Notes: generated by a model from the letters alone, not told the origin. A stretch of DNA of 64,000 nt from Anaerocolumna sp. (GCA_029256725.1 JAQSXJ010000004.1:26890-90889), one strand, 5' to 3'; shown: positions 26,626 through 36,965, counted from the stretch's first letter. Made by a program: numbers and translations.

Positions 26626-27870
26626 TTATGAAAGGATAGCGTCAACGACTCTTTGATACTGTATCTGGTCAGCGGAGTCCAGATTACCAAAGGAACTCTG
26701 CCTGCTTTTCTCCAGGCAGGCAAAAGATACAGGAAATACGGTTTCCATATGCTTTACATAATCGGTACGAAAGTATTCCTTGCTTCTATTTAAAGACATA
26801 GCAATCAGCTGATAGCTGCTGTTTAGTACAAACTGCAGAAAAGCAGTATTTTCAGGGTAGAAGGAGAAACAGAGATTACGGACAAAATGAAGAAGCTTAT
26901 TTACAAGCTTTTCAAGAGCTTCCTCCTGCAAACTTATAGTAAACAAGGTCTGCCCGCCTCTTTTGGAATCTTCTTTGATATCCTGCAGATCATCCGCCAA
27001 TTGCAGAAAGAATCCGAAGCCAAGGTAGAAGAGAAAATCTTCCCTGTTCATTTCTTTTGCTACATAGTAACGATCAATTAATACGGATACACCGCCTTTG
27101 TAAAGTGATATTGCAAGTCTTTCTTCCAGCGTTAAAGGGTTTTCTGACTTTTGCTGTTTTAGACTTTCCGCCTGGGCATCTAACATCAAGAGGAGTAAGG
27201 TACGGGCAGTATCAGAGTCGGAACAGTCAACTACTGTAGAAGCGGCTGAGAGAAAGTGTAAAGTTTTCGTATCGTATGTACAGGTTGGTATATGTTGTTT
27301 TTTATTTAGAAAATCTTGTATCAGTGCATTATATCGCTCTTTATTAACAGCAGAGTTCCCCGGATTATCTATGTAATTATCCGTATAAGGGTAGAGCATA
27401 CTGTAACCGTAGCAGGTTCTTGAAAATGGTGAATTATCTTCATGTATTTGCTTAAACATCATATAAACAATATAATTCCTTAGTGCCTGCCCCATGTCAG
27501 CAAAGGAGAGCTCCGGTGTATAAGACCTCACCTCTCTAAGAAAATCCTTTATTTCTGTGACAAAAGCATCTATTTTCTCAGGAGAGAGGTACTTATGAAG
27601 ATCTATAATAGCTTCTGATAGAAGAACCTGGGATAGAAGGGAATCTATCTGATTTCTCCAACGCCTTCGTATAAAAGGGAAACGAGGGCATTTCTTTACC
27701 AGCAGCGAGAATTTAGTAGATATGTCCTGAACATAATTTTCGTTGGAAGCTTTCTCCTTGTCTGTCATTTCTTTCAGAAACGCAGGAAAGGTATCTTCTG
27801 CAGACAGCCATTGTTCTCTTATAACAGGAAGAAAAGAAGTTTTTATTATATCTTTCTTAAAATAGTCCAT
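26626..27870 (-). CDS. Putative class I isoprenoid/terpenoid-synthase-fold protein
   Basis: Two aspartate-rich motifs: YPYTDNYIDNP and FFLQLADDLQDIKEDSKRGGQTLF; all-helical composition. Confidence 0.6.
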   Translation of the reverse strand: MDYFKKDIIKTSFLPVIREQWLSAEDTFPAFLKEMTDKEKASNENYVQDISTKFSLLVKKCPRFPFIRRRWRNQIDSLLSQVLLSEAIIDLHKYLSPEKIDAFVTEIKDFLREVRSYTPELSFADMGQALRNYIVYMMFKQIHEDNSPFSRTCYGYSMLYPYTDNYIDNPGNSAVNKERYNALIQDFLNKKQHIPTCTYDTKTLHFLSAASTVVDCSDSDTARTLLLLMLDAQAESLKQQKSENPLTLEERLAISLYKGGVSVLIDRYYVAKEMNREDFLFYLGFGFFLQLADDLQDIKEDSKRGGQTLFTISLQEEALEKLVNKLLHFVRNLCFSFYPENTAFLQFVLNSSYQLIAMSLNRSKEYFRTDYVKHMETVFPVSFACLEKSRQSSFGNLDSADQIQYQRVVDAILS

Positions 27871-28304
27871 GGATGCGCACCTCTGTATTTAATACCGGAA
27901 TAAATTCAAGGTATTCTAATTATTGTCATTAAACGTATTATAATGAACAAACAATTGAATATCAACAGTTAATTCTATTGAAGGACAGGGTTTATTTTTG
28001 TATAATTAAACAGATTATGTTTGAATACATTCTGGAAAACAAATCTTTTGTTAAGAGTACCTATCATTCGGTGAGCAAAGAGCATCTGGAGCGTTACCTG
28101 CATCATGAGTCCTCCTGCAAGGTAATTTTATGTATGCCCTGGGAAAATACGAAAGAAAGGCAAAAAATCAAGCCTGTACTTTACAAGGCTTGCTACTAGA
28201 GATATAATAGTTTTAAATACTACATAAGGTGGCTTGTATGTCGGTAAGGATGTAATTACAGCCCTTTATCAGGAAAATATAATACAGTATCAGGAGGATA
28301 GAAG

Positions 28305-29192
28305 ATGTCTGACTTTATTATTACCTGCTGTTCAACAGCAGATATGCCCGTGGAGTTTTTTGAGGAGAATCAAATCTCCGTCATTCATTTTCACTATACA
28401 ATGGAAGGCAAGGAATATGTGGATGATATGGGAAAATCCATGCCTTTTGATATTTTCTATAACAAAATAAAAGAAGGCGCTGCTTCTACCACATCTCAGC
28501 CCAATGCAGAACAGTACATGGAAGTGTGGGAACCTATTCTAAAAGCAGGAAAGGATGTTCTGCATATCAGCCTTTCCTCCGGTATATCAGGTGCCTATAA
28601 CTCGGCTTGTATTGGCAGAGATATCTTAAATGAGAAATATTCAGACCAAAAGGTTGTTGTACTGGATTCCCTTGCAGCTTCTTCCGGATACGGATTGCTG
28701 ATAACTCTAGCTGGAGAAAAGCAGCAGGAAGGCTTAGAGCTTGAATCCTGTTACAATTGGTTAGAGGAGAACAAACTTAAGGTAAATCACTGGTTCTTTT
28801 CCACAGACCTAACCAGTTATTACCGCGGCGGCAGAATATCAGCAACCTCAGCTGCCTTTGGAACAATCTTAAAGATCTGCCCTCTTTTAAACGTAGACCA
28901 TGAAGGAAAGCTTATACCAAGAGATAAATACCGTGGTAAACGTAAGGTTTCAGAGGAAATGGTAAGACGTATGGAGGAATTTGCACAGGACCGACAGGCT
29001 TATAGTGGAAAGTGCTACATTTCTCAGTCGTCCTGCTATGAAGATGCCAGATTGGTGGCTAATATGATAGAAGAAAGATTCCCTGCACTGAAAGGGAAAG
29101 TCCTGATAAATAATATTGGTACAGTAATCGGTTCACATACAGGGCCGGGAACAGTAGCCCTCTTCTTTATTGGTGATAAGCGAGTAGATTAA
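28305..29192 (+). CDS. DegV family protein
   Basis: MSDFIITCCSTADMP...LHISLSSGISGAYNSACI...VVLDSLAASSGYGLLI...IGSHTGPGTVALFFIG. Confidence 0.92.
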   Translation: MSDFIITCCSTADMPVEFFEENQISVIHFHYTMEGKEYVDDMGKSMPFDIFYNKIKEGAASTTSQPNAEQYMEVWEPILKAGKDVLHISLSSGISGAYNSACIGRDILNEKYSDQKVVVLDSLAASSGYGLLITLAGEKQQEGLELESCYNWLEENKLKVNHWFFSTDLTSYYRGGRISATSAAFGTILKICPLLNVDHEGKLIPRDKYRGKRKVSEEMVRRMEEFAQDRQAYSGKCYISQSSCYEDARLVANMIEERFPALKGKVLINNIGTVIGSHTGPGTVALFFIGDKRVD

Positions 29193-29219
29193 GACGATAT
29201 AAGTAGTTGTTGTTAAAGC

Positions 29220-29268
29220 AATGAATAGCCGGAAGAAACCTGAGGGTATCATCCGGCTATTCATTCAA
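29220..29268. terminator. Bidirectional hairpin between convergent genes
   Basis: ATGAATAGCCGGA...TCCGGCTATTCAT. Confidence 0.6.
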
Positions 29269-29288
29269 TGGAACAGCTCTTGTATAGT

Positions 29289-29636
29289 CTATTTTTTACT
29301 TTCCAGTAAACCTTTTAAGAGACTTATAAATAATGCCGCCAGCAAGGAATTGAAGAACCCGCCCATGGAGATTCCCCGTACAAAATGATCAGCAATCATA
29401 ATGGACCAGGCATTTACCACAAAGCTAAACAGACCTAAGGTCAAAACATTAAGAGGGAAGGTTACCAGCAAGAGTAAGGGTTTTACCAGTAAGTTCACAA
29501 ATAACAAGACCAGGCCAACTGCCAATAACGCACCGGTGCTGTAAATGGTAACACTGGGAATAGCCATGGATAGTAAATATATTACGGCAATATAAGAGAG
29601 ATAATTAAAAAGTACTTTTTTCATGATAACCCCCAT
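29289..29636 (-). CDS. YvlD-like / phage holin family 4 membrane protein
   Basis: VLLFVNLLVKPLLLLVTFPLNVLTLGLFSFVVNAWSIMIADHFV. Confidence 0.85.
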   Translation of the reverse strand: MGVIMKKVLFNYLSYIAVIYLLSMAIPSVTIYSTGALLAVGLVLLFVNLLVKPLLLLVTFPLNVLTLGLFSFVVNAWSIMIADHFVRGISMGGFFNSLLAALFISLLKGLLESKK

Positions 29637-29822
29637 CTGTGTGCTTTAACACACGTAAATTCAGGAATATAAAAATGCAATGCATTTTTTAATCTAACAC
29701 AACAGTATTGTAGTGCATTATACGGATGTATGGCAGCAAAAAGATTTGCCTTCTATCAGAAATTTGAAGAATAATTCCTAATAATTTTATAATTCAAATG
29801 TCACAAGCCTTATTTACATTCG

Positions 29823-30048
29823 ATTTCAGGCAAATTACACAACTCAGAAAGAACAAATGCGCCTATGAAAAGGTATTAGAAGTCCTTTTCTCTGAAAATT
29901 TTGTGCTATACTATAAAACAGATTGTTTGAGCGTAGCGAGTTATCTGTTTTATAGTATGCCAAGCACAAAATCTTCAGAGAATTAGGACTTCTTATGCCT
30001 TGGAACCTGCGCATGAGTTTTTTCTGATTTGTGTAATTTGCCGTCCCC
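29823..30048 (+). repeat. Long-hairpin dispersed repeat, copy 3
   Basis: Same organisation and sequence as copy 2; additionally flanked by ~50 bp imperfect direct repeats (29748-29803 and 30063-30115). Confidence 0.88.
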
Positions 30049-30137
30049 TTGTAAAAAAACCAGCCTTCTATTGAATTTGAAGAGTAATTACTGATAATTT
30101 TATATTATGACATTTACCAGTATTTGAAAACTATTTT

Positions 30138-30347
30138 CTAAAGCATTTTTATCAATACCCGAACATTTAGGTCTGACAGCTTAAGCTTCTTATCTGGAAT
30201 GAACCAAACTGCAATAGCCAGAAGGTCCTGGGCACAATCTATCAATTCTTCTAATACAAAGAAGGAGATAGGAAGAGAAAGTGAGAATTTCTTCTCTTCC
30301 CTAATCCTTATTGAAATCCAAAGGACTGGGTAGAACTTACTCAACAT
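30138..30347 (-). CDS. Small conserved-looking protein, overlaps 3' end of upstream yvlB-like gene
   Basis: WISIRIREEKKFSLSLPISFFVLEELIDCAQDLLAIAVWFIP; 11-bp overlap suggests translational coupling. Confidence 0.5.
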   Translation of the reverse strand: MLSKFYPVLWISIRIREEKKFSLSLPISFFVLEELIDCAQDLLAIAVWFIPDKKLKLSDLNVRVLIKML

Positions 30348-30786
30348 ATATCTTTACCCGAATATTTCCGTTACTTTCATCATCCCAAACTTCAACATCG
30401 ACAATGTTAGGATCATCCAAAGTACCATTAATCAACTCTTTGATAATACCAGAAAAGTCGATTTCGGATAAATTAACGCCATTACTCTCCATTTTACTTC
30501 TGGCCTCAGCAGGAATGTGAACCATAATCTTTCCTGCAACTTCGCCAAGAGTAGTGATTAGACCAAGGGGAACATTAACATTGACGTTTAACGATTTTTT
30601 ATCCGAAGATACTTTTATCCGTAGAAACTTGTAATTGGTCTTTCTGGTGTCAGGATAAGCTACGGCAGTTGTTGGTGTGCTTTCAACTTCTTTGGCAGTG
30701 CCTAAGGCTTCCAGCAATTCCATTCCTTCAGAAGCCGTAATCTGGCCTTTTTCGATCATTTCAAGAATTTTAAGTTGTTCGTTCAT
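30337..30786 (-). CDS. YvlB/SHOCT-like-domain protein
   Basis: MNEQLKILEMIEKGQITASEGMELLEALG; start at 30786 more likely than 30837. Confidence 0.75.
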   Translation of the reverse strand: MNEQLKILEMIEKGQITASEGMELLEALGTAKEVESTPTTAVAYPDTRKTNYKFLRIKVSSDKKSLNVNVNVPLGLITTLGEVAGKIMVHIPAEARSKMESNGVNLSEIDFSGIIKELINGTLDDPNIVDVEVWDDESNGNIRVKIYVE

Positions 30787-30917
30787 GTTATAACCTCCCA
30801 TATAATTTATAATATTTTTGAGAAACTCAATATACATATACAGTTTCTATGTTCTTACGGGTGACAATCCAATTTGAAGCCCATATGGATAGAAGCCTCC
30901 TTATGAGTTGAGCCTCT

Positions 30918-31313
30918 TTATGAGTTGAGCTTTTTGATACGTTCAGCAGCATCCTTAGGTGAAAGCTCTTTTCTGGAGACCTGCTCAAGAATTTCATTTT
31001 TCGCTTCCTTTAAAACTTCCATATCTCTTGCTGTTTCTTTGGCAGGCACTTCAAAGCCTAGATTTTTGATAACAGTATCCAGCTTTCCTCTTACTGTAGG
31101 ATAGGAAATTCCAAGTTCCTTCTCTACATCTTTAATATTACCCCTGCATTTAATAAATACTTTAACAAATAAAAGATCTTCTTCCGGGAGTCTGCAGAAT
31201 TCGCAAGGTTCAAAATCTCCTTCCAGGGAGGTATGACACCTTGGACAGCCTAACTTGGTAATCGTGAGCTTTTCACCGCAGACAGGACATATTCCGGGAG
31301 CTTTATATTTCAT
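30918..31313 (-). CDS. DUF2089-like regulator with zinc ribbon
   Basis: CPVCGEKLTITKLGCPRCHTSLEGDFEPCEFCRLPEEDLLFVKVFIKCRGNIKDVEKELGISYPTVRGKLD. Confidence 0.88.
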   Translation of the reverse strand: MKYKAPGICPVCGEKLTITKLGCPRCHTSLEGDFEPCEFCRLPEEDLLFVKVFIKCRGNIKDVEKELGISYPTVRGKLDTVIKNLGFEVPAKETARDMEVLKEAKNEILEQVSRKELSPKDAAERIKKLNS

Positions 31314-31844
31314 GGAAAATACCTCCTATTTTGTCTGATTTATTTATAATATACTATTAATGCTTCTATATGTCAATAATAAAATTAATAATATTAATAT
31401 TAAAATTAAATATATTGATTTTATAATTGAATATATTAAAATAAATATATAAACCTTTAATATGTGAAGCTTAAAATGTTAACTGGTGATATATGAAAAC
31501 AATAAAATTAGTATTAATAGGACAAGATTTATTGAGCTGTTGAGTAAGTTATAGTAGAAAAGCCATAAACGAGAGTAAATAGATATAATCAATCGATTAG
31601 ATAAAAAGGAAGCTGGAAAGGTTTAAAATGAGGAGATTAGTATAATAACTATTGTAAAACCAAGTTTTTAGCATTAGAAAAGCATAATAGACCAAAATTA
31701 ATTTTATACAGCAGCAGGAATTCCAATTTGTAAACTTCGTAAAAATATCTTATAATATTAACCAATGCAACTATAAAATAAGAATAATACAATGAATACT
31801 GAAATTAATCATAATGAGATTTCAGTAACGAAAGAAAGGACACT

Positions 31845-32660
31845 ATGTACGATAAAGTAGCCCAATCAGCAGAATATATAAAGAGCAGGTTAAAATTATC
31901 ACCGGACATTGCCATTGTCCTGGGGTCAGGCCTTGGTGATCTGGTAGATTCCCTGACAGAAACTGAAATCATCAACTATGAAGATATCCCTCATTTCCCG
32001 CAGTCCACTGTTGCCGGACATGCCGGACGTCTGGTGATAGGTAAATTAAAAGAAACTCCCGTACTAATCATGCAAGGAAGATTTCATTTCTTTGAGGGAT
32101 ATTCCATGAAAGAGGTGACTTATCCTGTCTTTGTAATGAAATTACTTGGTATCAGTAACTTGATACTTACCAATGCCTGCGGAGGTATTAAGGAAAGCTT
32201 CTCACCAGGAACCCTAATGTTAATTGAAGATTTTATCAATCTTATGCCATCCAATCCTTTGATTGGAATAAATGATGAAAGATTCGGACCTAGATTTCCG
32301 GATATGACAGAACCTTATAGCTTAGAGCTTCTTCAAGTAGCCAGAAATGCAGCTAAAAAGCTTTCCATTCCTTATGGAGAAGGAGTTTATGCAGGCTTTC
32401 AGGGACCATATTATGAGACCGCTGCTGAAATACGCATGATTAGGAACCATGGAGCAGATGCAGTAGGTATGTCGACTGTTCCGGAAACAATAGCAGCTAA
32501 TTATCTTGGTATTAAGGTTCTTGGAATTGCCTGTATCACAAATATGGCAACCGGAATACAGAAGGTCAAGCATTCTCATGATCGAGTGATTGAAATTGCC
32601 AAAAAGGCCTCCAGTGATTTAAGCCTTTTGATAAACGCAGTCGTTGAAGATATGAAGTAA
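31845..32660 (+). CDS. Purine-nucleoside phosphorylase
   Basis: IVLGSGLGDLVDSL...GHAGRLVIGKLKETPVLIMQGRFHFFEGYSMKEVTYPVFVMKLLGISNLILTNACGGI. Confidence 0.95.
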   Translation: MYDKVAQSAEYIKSRLKLSPDIAIVLGSGLGDLVDSLTETEIINYEDIPHFPQSTVAGHAGRLVIGKLKETPVLIMQGRFHFFEGYSMKEVTYPVFVMKLLGISNLILTNACGGIKESFSPGTLMLIEDFINLMPSNPLIGINDERFGPRFPDMTEPYSLELLQVARNAAKKLSIPYGEGVYAGFQGPYYETAAEIRMIRNHGADAVGMSTVPETIAANYLGIKVLGIACITNMATGIQKVKHSHDRVIEIAKKASSDLSLLINAVVEDMK

Positions 32661-32724
32661 TTTAACTGGGATAAAGCAAGGAGATAAACATATATTGTAT
32701 TAATCGGTCTTAAGGTGCTTGTAT

Positions 32725-33621
32725 ATGTCTAATAGAAGATATGTTATTATTTCCGCTGCATTAATAGCTCTGCTTATTATATTGACAATTCCATTGATTA
32801 ATATTTCGCCAGGGCAGATTGCCACCTCCTCAAAGGAAACTGCCCAGGAGGTGGATAATACGGAAGACAGAATATATCTGCCAATTGTAATGTACCATGA
32901 TATTAAAAAATCAAATTCCGGTAAGGATATCATAAATCCCAACGAATTTGAAAGTGATTTAAAGTACTTAAAAGAGAATAATTATACTACCATAACAATG
33001 GATGATCTCCTGGACTATGTATATGAAGATAAATCTCTACCTGAAAAGCCCATAATGCTGACCTTTGATGACGGATATCTTACCACCTATCGATATGCTT
33101 ATCCAATTATGCAGGAATATGATATGAAAATTGTATTATCCATAATCGGAAAAAGCACAGATGATTTTACAAGAGTTGGAGATGATCATCTGGAATATGC
33201 TCATTTGACCTGGCCGCTCTTAAATGAAATGCTGGAATCAGGACTTATAGAAATCCAGAATCATACATATAATCTCCATAAGTCCCGAGGGGGAAGAATC
33301 GGCAGTAAGCAGAAGAGGGGAGAGTCCTTAGAAGAATATGAAAAGGTTCTCTCTGAGGATGTTATGAAACTACAGCAGGAGGTAACAGAGATGACCGGTA
33401 ATACTCCTACAACCTTTACCATTCCATATGGAGAATATAGTGATGATACCATTGAAATAATTAAAAAACTGGGATTTAAGGCAGCCTTAACCTGTGACTA
33501 TGGTTTAAATAAGATTACAAAAGATAAGGATACTTTGTTTTCTCTAAAAAGGATATGCCGCTCCCATAAGTATTCCATAGATAAATTATTAGAGGACGCA
33601 GAGAAGACTATAAAAAAATAA
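32725..33621 (+). CDS. Polysaccharide deacetylase family protein
   Basis: PIVMYHDI...KPIMLTFDDGYLTTYRYAYPIMQEY...IEIQNHTYNLH. Confidence 0.92.
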   Translation: MSNRRYVIISAALIALLIILTIPLINISPGQIATSSKETAQEVDNTEDRIYLPIVMYHDIKKSNSGKDIINPNEFESDLKYLKENNYTTITMDDLLDYVYEDKSLPEKPIMLTFDDGYLTTYRYAYPIMQEYDMKIVLSIIGKSTDDFTRVGDDHLEYAHLTWPLLNEMLESGLIEIQNHTYNLHKSRGGRIGSKQKRGESLEEYEKVLSEDVMKLQQEVTEMTGNTPTTFTIPYGEYSDDTIEIIKKLGFKAALTCDYGLNKITKDKDTLFSLKRICRSHKYSIDKLLEDAEKTIKK

Positions 33622-33661
33622 TAAAAACAAAAATTTCTTTGATACAATAAGAGGAGTCAGG

Positions 33662-34174
33662 ATGAGCTTACAATTTAAGAAAGCACAAACAGAGGAAGAT
33701 ATTGAACAGATAGCAATAGCAGCTGAAGAAATTTGGCAGGAGCACTATATAACCATAATCTCAAGAGAACAGATAGATTATATGGTGGAACATTTTCAGA
33801 GTGAAGATGCTGTTAAAGCCCAGATAGAGAAAGAGGGTTACCGTTATTATCTGCTCTTAGATCAAGGAGTAATGGCAGGTTATATAAGTATCAAAATAGA
33901 GGAAAAGGATATCCCCTCAATGTTTCTAAGCAAACTCTATATAAAAAAGGAACACAGGGGAAAAGGCTTTGGGAAAGAGGTCATGGGCTTTCTGGAAGCG
34001 ACTTGCAACGAATATAAACTAAGGAAAATATGGCTTACTGTAAACCGTAATAATATTAACAGCATAAACATTTATGAGAAATTAGGTTTCAAAAAGATAA
34101 GTACACAGGTAAATGATATCGGGAACGGCTTTGTTATGGATGATTTTGTCATGGAAAGAGAACAAAGTTTTTGA
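33662..34174 (+). CDS. GNAT N-acetyltransferase
   Basis: FLSKLYIKKEHRGKGFGKEVMGFLEATC...NINSINIYEKLGFKKI. Confidence 0.9.
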   Translation: MSLQFKKAQTEEDIEQIAIAAEEIWQEHYITIISREQIDYMVEHFQSEDAVKAQIEKEGYRYYLLLDQGVMAGYISIKIEEKDIPSMFLSKLYIKKEHRGKGFGKEVMGFLEATCNEYKLRKIWLTVNRNNINSINIYEKLGFKKISTQVNDIGNGFVMDDFVMEREQSF

Positions 34175-34348
34175 TGTTATGTCTTTACATCGTGAAATTG
34201 ATATGCTATCCTTTAAAAGTTACTATATAAGTTGAATAAAAGCTTTTTTAGCTTCCAGAAATAAAAAGGCTTAATATGTAGAGTTTTATATTTGGAAGCG
34301 AATAAAATATATTCCGCTTATATATAAATAGCTTATATAGGAGAGCTT

Positions 34349-34762
34349 ATGCAGCCACATATCAATTTTTTCGGTCAGTACGTTGCGCTTTATAATTCTT
34401 ACATCAGCCGGCTGAACAATTGTCTGTCTGCTTACCATTTAGACGGTAACCAATATGCAGTAGTCTATTATTTGTTCCATGAAGGACCGAATGCTTTTGA
34501 GAATATTGAAAAATGCCAATATATTAAAGCAAATCCCCTTACCAGGAACATAAAACAGCTGATAAAAGCAGGCTATATCATTGATGTATCGGAAGAAAAG
34601 AAAAAACACATTTACAGTCTGACGCCCTTAGGTGAAAGAACCTACAGAGAAACAGAACCTCTTGTAATCGCCCTCTTAGAACAAGCGCTTGGAGGCATTA
34701 CCGAAGAGGAACAGTTAATAATCTTAAAAGTATTCAGCAAGATGAAAGATAATCTTGCGTAA
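34349..34762 (+). CDS. MarR-like transcriptional regulator
   Basis: winged-helix pattern NPLTRNIKQLIKAGYIIDVSEEKKKHIYSLTPLGERTYRETEPLV. Confidence 0.75.
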   Translation: MQPHINFFGQYVALYNSYISRLNNCLSAYHLDGNQYAVVYYLFHEGPNAFENIEKCQYIKANPLTRNIKQLIKAGYIIDVSEEKKKHIYSLTPLGERTYRETEPLVIALLEQALGGITEEEQLIILKVFSKMKDNLA

Positions 34763-34789
34763 ATTCAAGTCTATTATCCCAATAAGTTC

Positions 34790-34867
34790 GCAAGGAAGAG
34801 ACCTGCATGACGGGTTATCTTACTGTCATTATTAATTCATAAGAAAGGCAGACTGCCTCTTCCTTGC
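34790..34867 (+). terminator. Long-stem hairpin downstream of MarR gene
   Basis: GCAAGGAAGAG ... CTCTTCCTTGC, no clear T tract. Confidence 0.45.
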
Positions 34868-35149
34868 TTAGTGATTGTCTGATCATCTCATTTATCATAA
34901 ACAATATCAATCTGAAAAACTCAATTAATAATTTTCAAATTCAATTTATCTATAAAACTTTTTGAAATAATAAATTCAAATTATTCTAATCATTTTAAAT
35001 CATTTTATCTCCAAGTAATAATCAAAGTTTATAAACTTGTTGCAGCTTACAGGCTGAAAATGTTAACTTGCCGTTTTTTACTTTTCATAATATTCCTTTT
35101 AATGTATGATATATCCAGAGGTATAACTGAGAATTAAGGGGGCGAATTC

Positions 35150-35605
35150 TTGAAAATAACCGTGGAAGAGATCAAGGGTATAACAGAAACGGAAATTATC
35201 GTAAAGTGCGGCAAGGCAGATGCCAAAATAGAAGAATTACTTTCCCTTCTTAGGTTTTATGACGATACCATAACCGGTAAAAAGAACGGGATACTCCATA
35301 TAATAAGACCGGATGAAATTTATTACATAGATACAGTAGATGACAAGGTGTTTATATATACTGAAAAAGAAGTGTATGAGGCAGATTTAAGGCTTTACGA
35401 AATAACAGAACGATTTGAGAAAGTAGGATTAATCCGTATCAATAAATCAACAGTGGTTAATTTGATGAAAATAAAGAAAATAAATTCTGTACTTAATGGA
35501 AAAATCAAAGCTGTCCTTGCGAATAACGAAGCTGTCCTGGTATCCAGACAATATGTAGCGCAATTAAAGGAGAAGCTGGGAATTGGAGGTGGAAAGAAGG
35601 GATGA
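35150..35605 (+). CDS. LytTR DNA-binding domain protein
   Basis: LHIIRPDEIYYIDTVDDKVFIYTEKEVYEADLRLYEITERF..FIRINKSTVVNLMKIKKI-type LytTR. Confidence 0.88.
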   Translation: MKITVEEIKGITETEIIVKCGKADAKIEELLSLLRFYDDTITGKKNGILHIIRPDEIYYIDTVDDKVFIYTEKEVYEADLRLYEITERFEKVGLIRINKSTVVNLMKIKKINSVLNGKIKAVLANNEAVLVSRQYVAQLKEKLGIGGGKKG

Positions 35606-36069
35606 AATTAAAAGAGAATGACAAGCTTAAGAAAATTTATCGTTTCTTTCTTGGGTTAGGAATATCCTTTTCCGTATCGGTAATTGCAATCACCATAGCA
35701 ACAGGGTTGAATGGAGGTGAAAGCATACAGGCGGTAATGATCTATGAATGCCTTGGTCTTTCCTCCTGCAGTGCTTTGGCAGGAGCCGTATTCTCCTCAG
35801 AAAAACTGGATTTTAAATGGCAGCTTTTACTTACCTATATATCGGTGCTAGGTGTATTGATTCTTTTTGCTAACATATTTAAGTGGTATGACCTTGAAGG
35901 AAATTGGACGGTATATTCCTTCTTTTCCCTGCTTATAGGTCTATATACGGTATGCTTCCTTGTAACTGCAGGTATTTTAGCTATGGTAAGAAAGCGGGAA
36001 GACAGTAAACTCAACCGGAAGTTAAAAGAATACCAGGATAAATATGCAGTTAGAAAGGAGAAAGTCTAG
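35602..36069 (+). CDS. DUF3021 membrane protein
   Basis: Four TM helices, overlaps LytTR gene by ATGA. Confidence 0.8.
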   Translation: MKLKENDKLKKIYRFFLGLGISFSVSVIAITIATGLNGGESIQAVMIYECLGLSSCSALAGAVFSSEKLDFKWQLLLTYISVLGVLILFANIFKWYDLEGNWTVYSFFSLLIGLYTVCFLVTAGILAMVRKREDSKLNRKLKEYQDKYAVRKEKV

Positions 36070-36965
36070 TGGATTCGGTGCTTAGGATAAACAATCTGGT
36101 TAAAGGCTATAAAGGCACAGAGGTACTGCATGGAATCAGTTTTCATGTGTTAAAGGGAGAAATATTTTCCTTGCTGGGAGCAAATGGTGCGGGTAAAACT
36201 ACCACTCTGGAATGTATGGAAGGAGTTAGTCCCTGGGATAAAGGTGAAATCTGCTATACGAAACTAATTAGAGGAGAGAGTCTGAGGGATTATATCGGAA
36301 TTCAGTTGCAATCCTCCTCCTTACCAGAAAGTATGACCATGAGAGAAATCTTTCAGTTGTTTCAAGCTGCGGCAGTAAGAAAGACAGATAATGGGTTACA
36401 GGAGAGATTCGGTCTTGCCCAGCTAATGAATAAACAATACGGTCATCTCTCAGCCGGACAGAAGCGAAGACTCCATCTTGCACTGGCACTTATTAGAAGG
36501 CCTGAAATACTGTATCTGGATGAACCAACGGCGGGACTTGACATTGAGGGGCAGATGTCCCTTCATGAGGAAATCAAAGTGTTCAAAACGGAAGGAAAAA
36601 CAGTAATCATGGCATCTCATGATATGGCTGAAATCGAAAAGCTCTGCGACCGGATTGGTGTCATAAGAGAAGGCAGAATGGAGTATGAAGGCACAACCGG
36701 TGATTTTGTTGAACTCTTAGGGGATAAGATTTATACAGAGCTGCGCATTACGGGAATGGAAGAAAAAGCTCTGACTAAGCTGCCGGGCTTTGAAGGAAGA
36801 AGAGATAGCTATTGCAGATTTCGTCTACAGGAAGTGGGAGAAGACCTATATTACCTGCTAGGCGAATTAAGAGGTAATGGTGCCGATATTTTGGATATTA
36901 GAATTGAACATCCCACCTTGGAGGAGAAATTTCTGGAGTTCTTAAGAAAGGAGAATGCGAGTTGA
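36069..36965 (+). CDS. ABC transporter ATP-binding protein
   Basis: GANGAGKTTTLECMEG, LSAGQKRRLHLALALIRRPEILYLDEPTAGLD; GTG start. Confidence 0.93.
   Translation: MDSVLRINNLVKGYKGTEVLHGISFHVLKGEIFSLLGANGAGKTTTLECMEGVSPWDKGEICYTKLIRGESLRDYIGIQLQSSSLPESMTMREIFQLFQAAAVRKTDNGLQERFGLAQLMNKQYGHLSAGQKRRLHLALALIRRPEILYLDEPTAGLDIEGQMSLHEEIKVFKTEGKTVIMASHDMAEIEKLCDRIGVIREGRMEYEGTTGDFVELLGDKIYTELRITGMEEKALTKLPGFEGRRDSYCRFRLQEVGEDLYYLLGELRGNGADILDIRIEHPTLEEKFLEFLRKENAS

Noticed and set aside
27978-28199. 73-aa ORF upstream of degV
   Set aside because: No convincing RBS and no recognisable family; left uncalled
29798-29986. ORF of 62 aa
   Set aside because: Inside hairpin repeat copy 3
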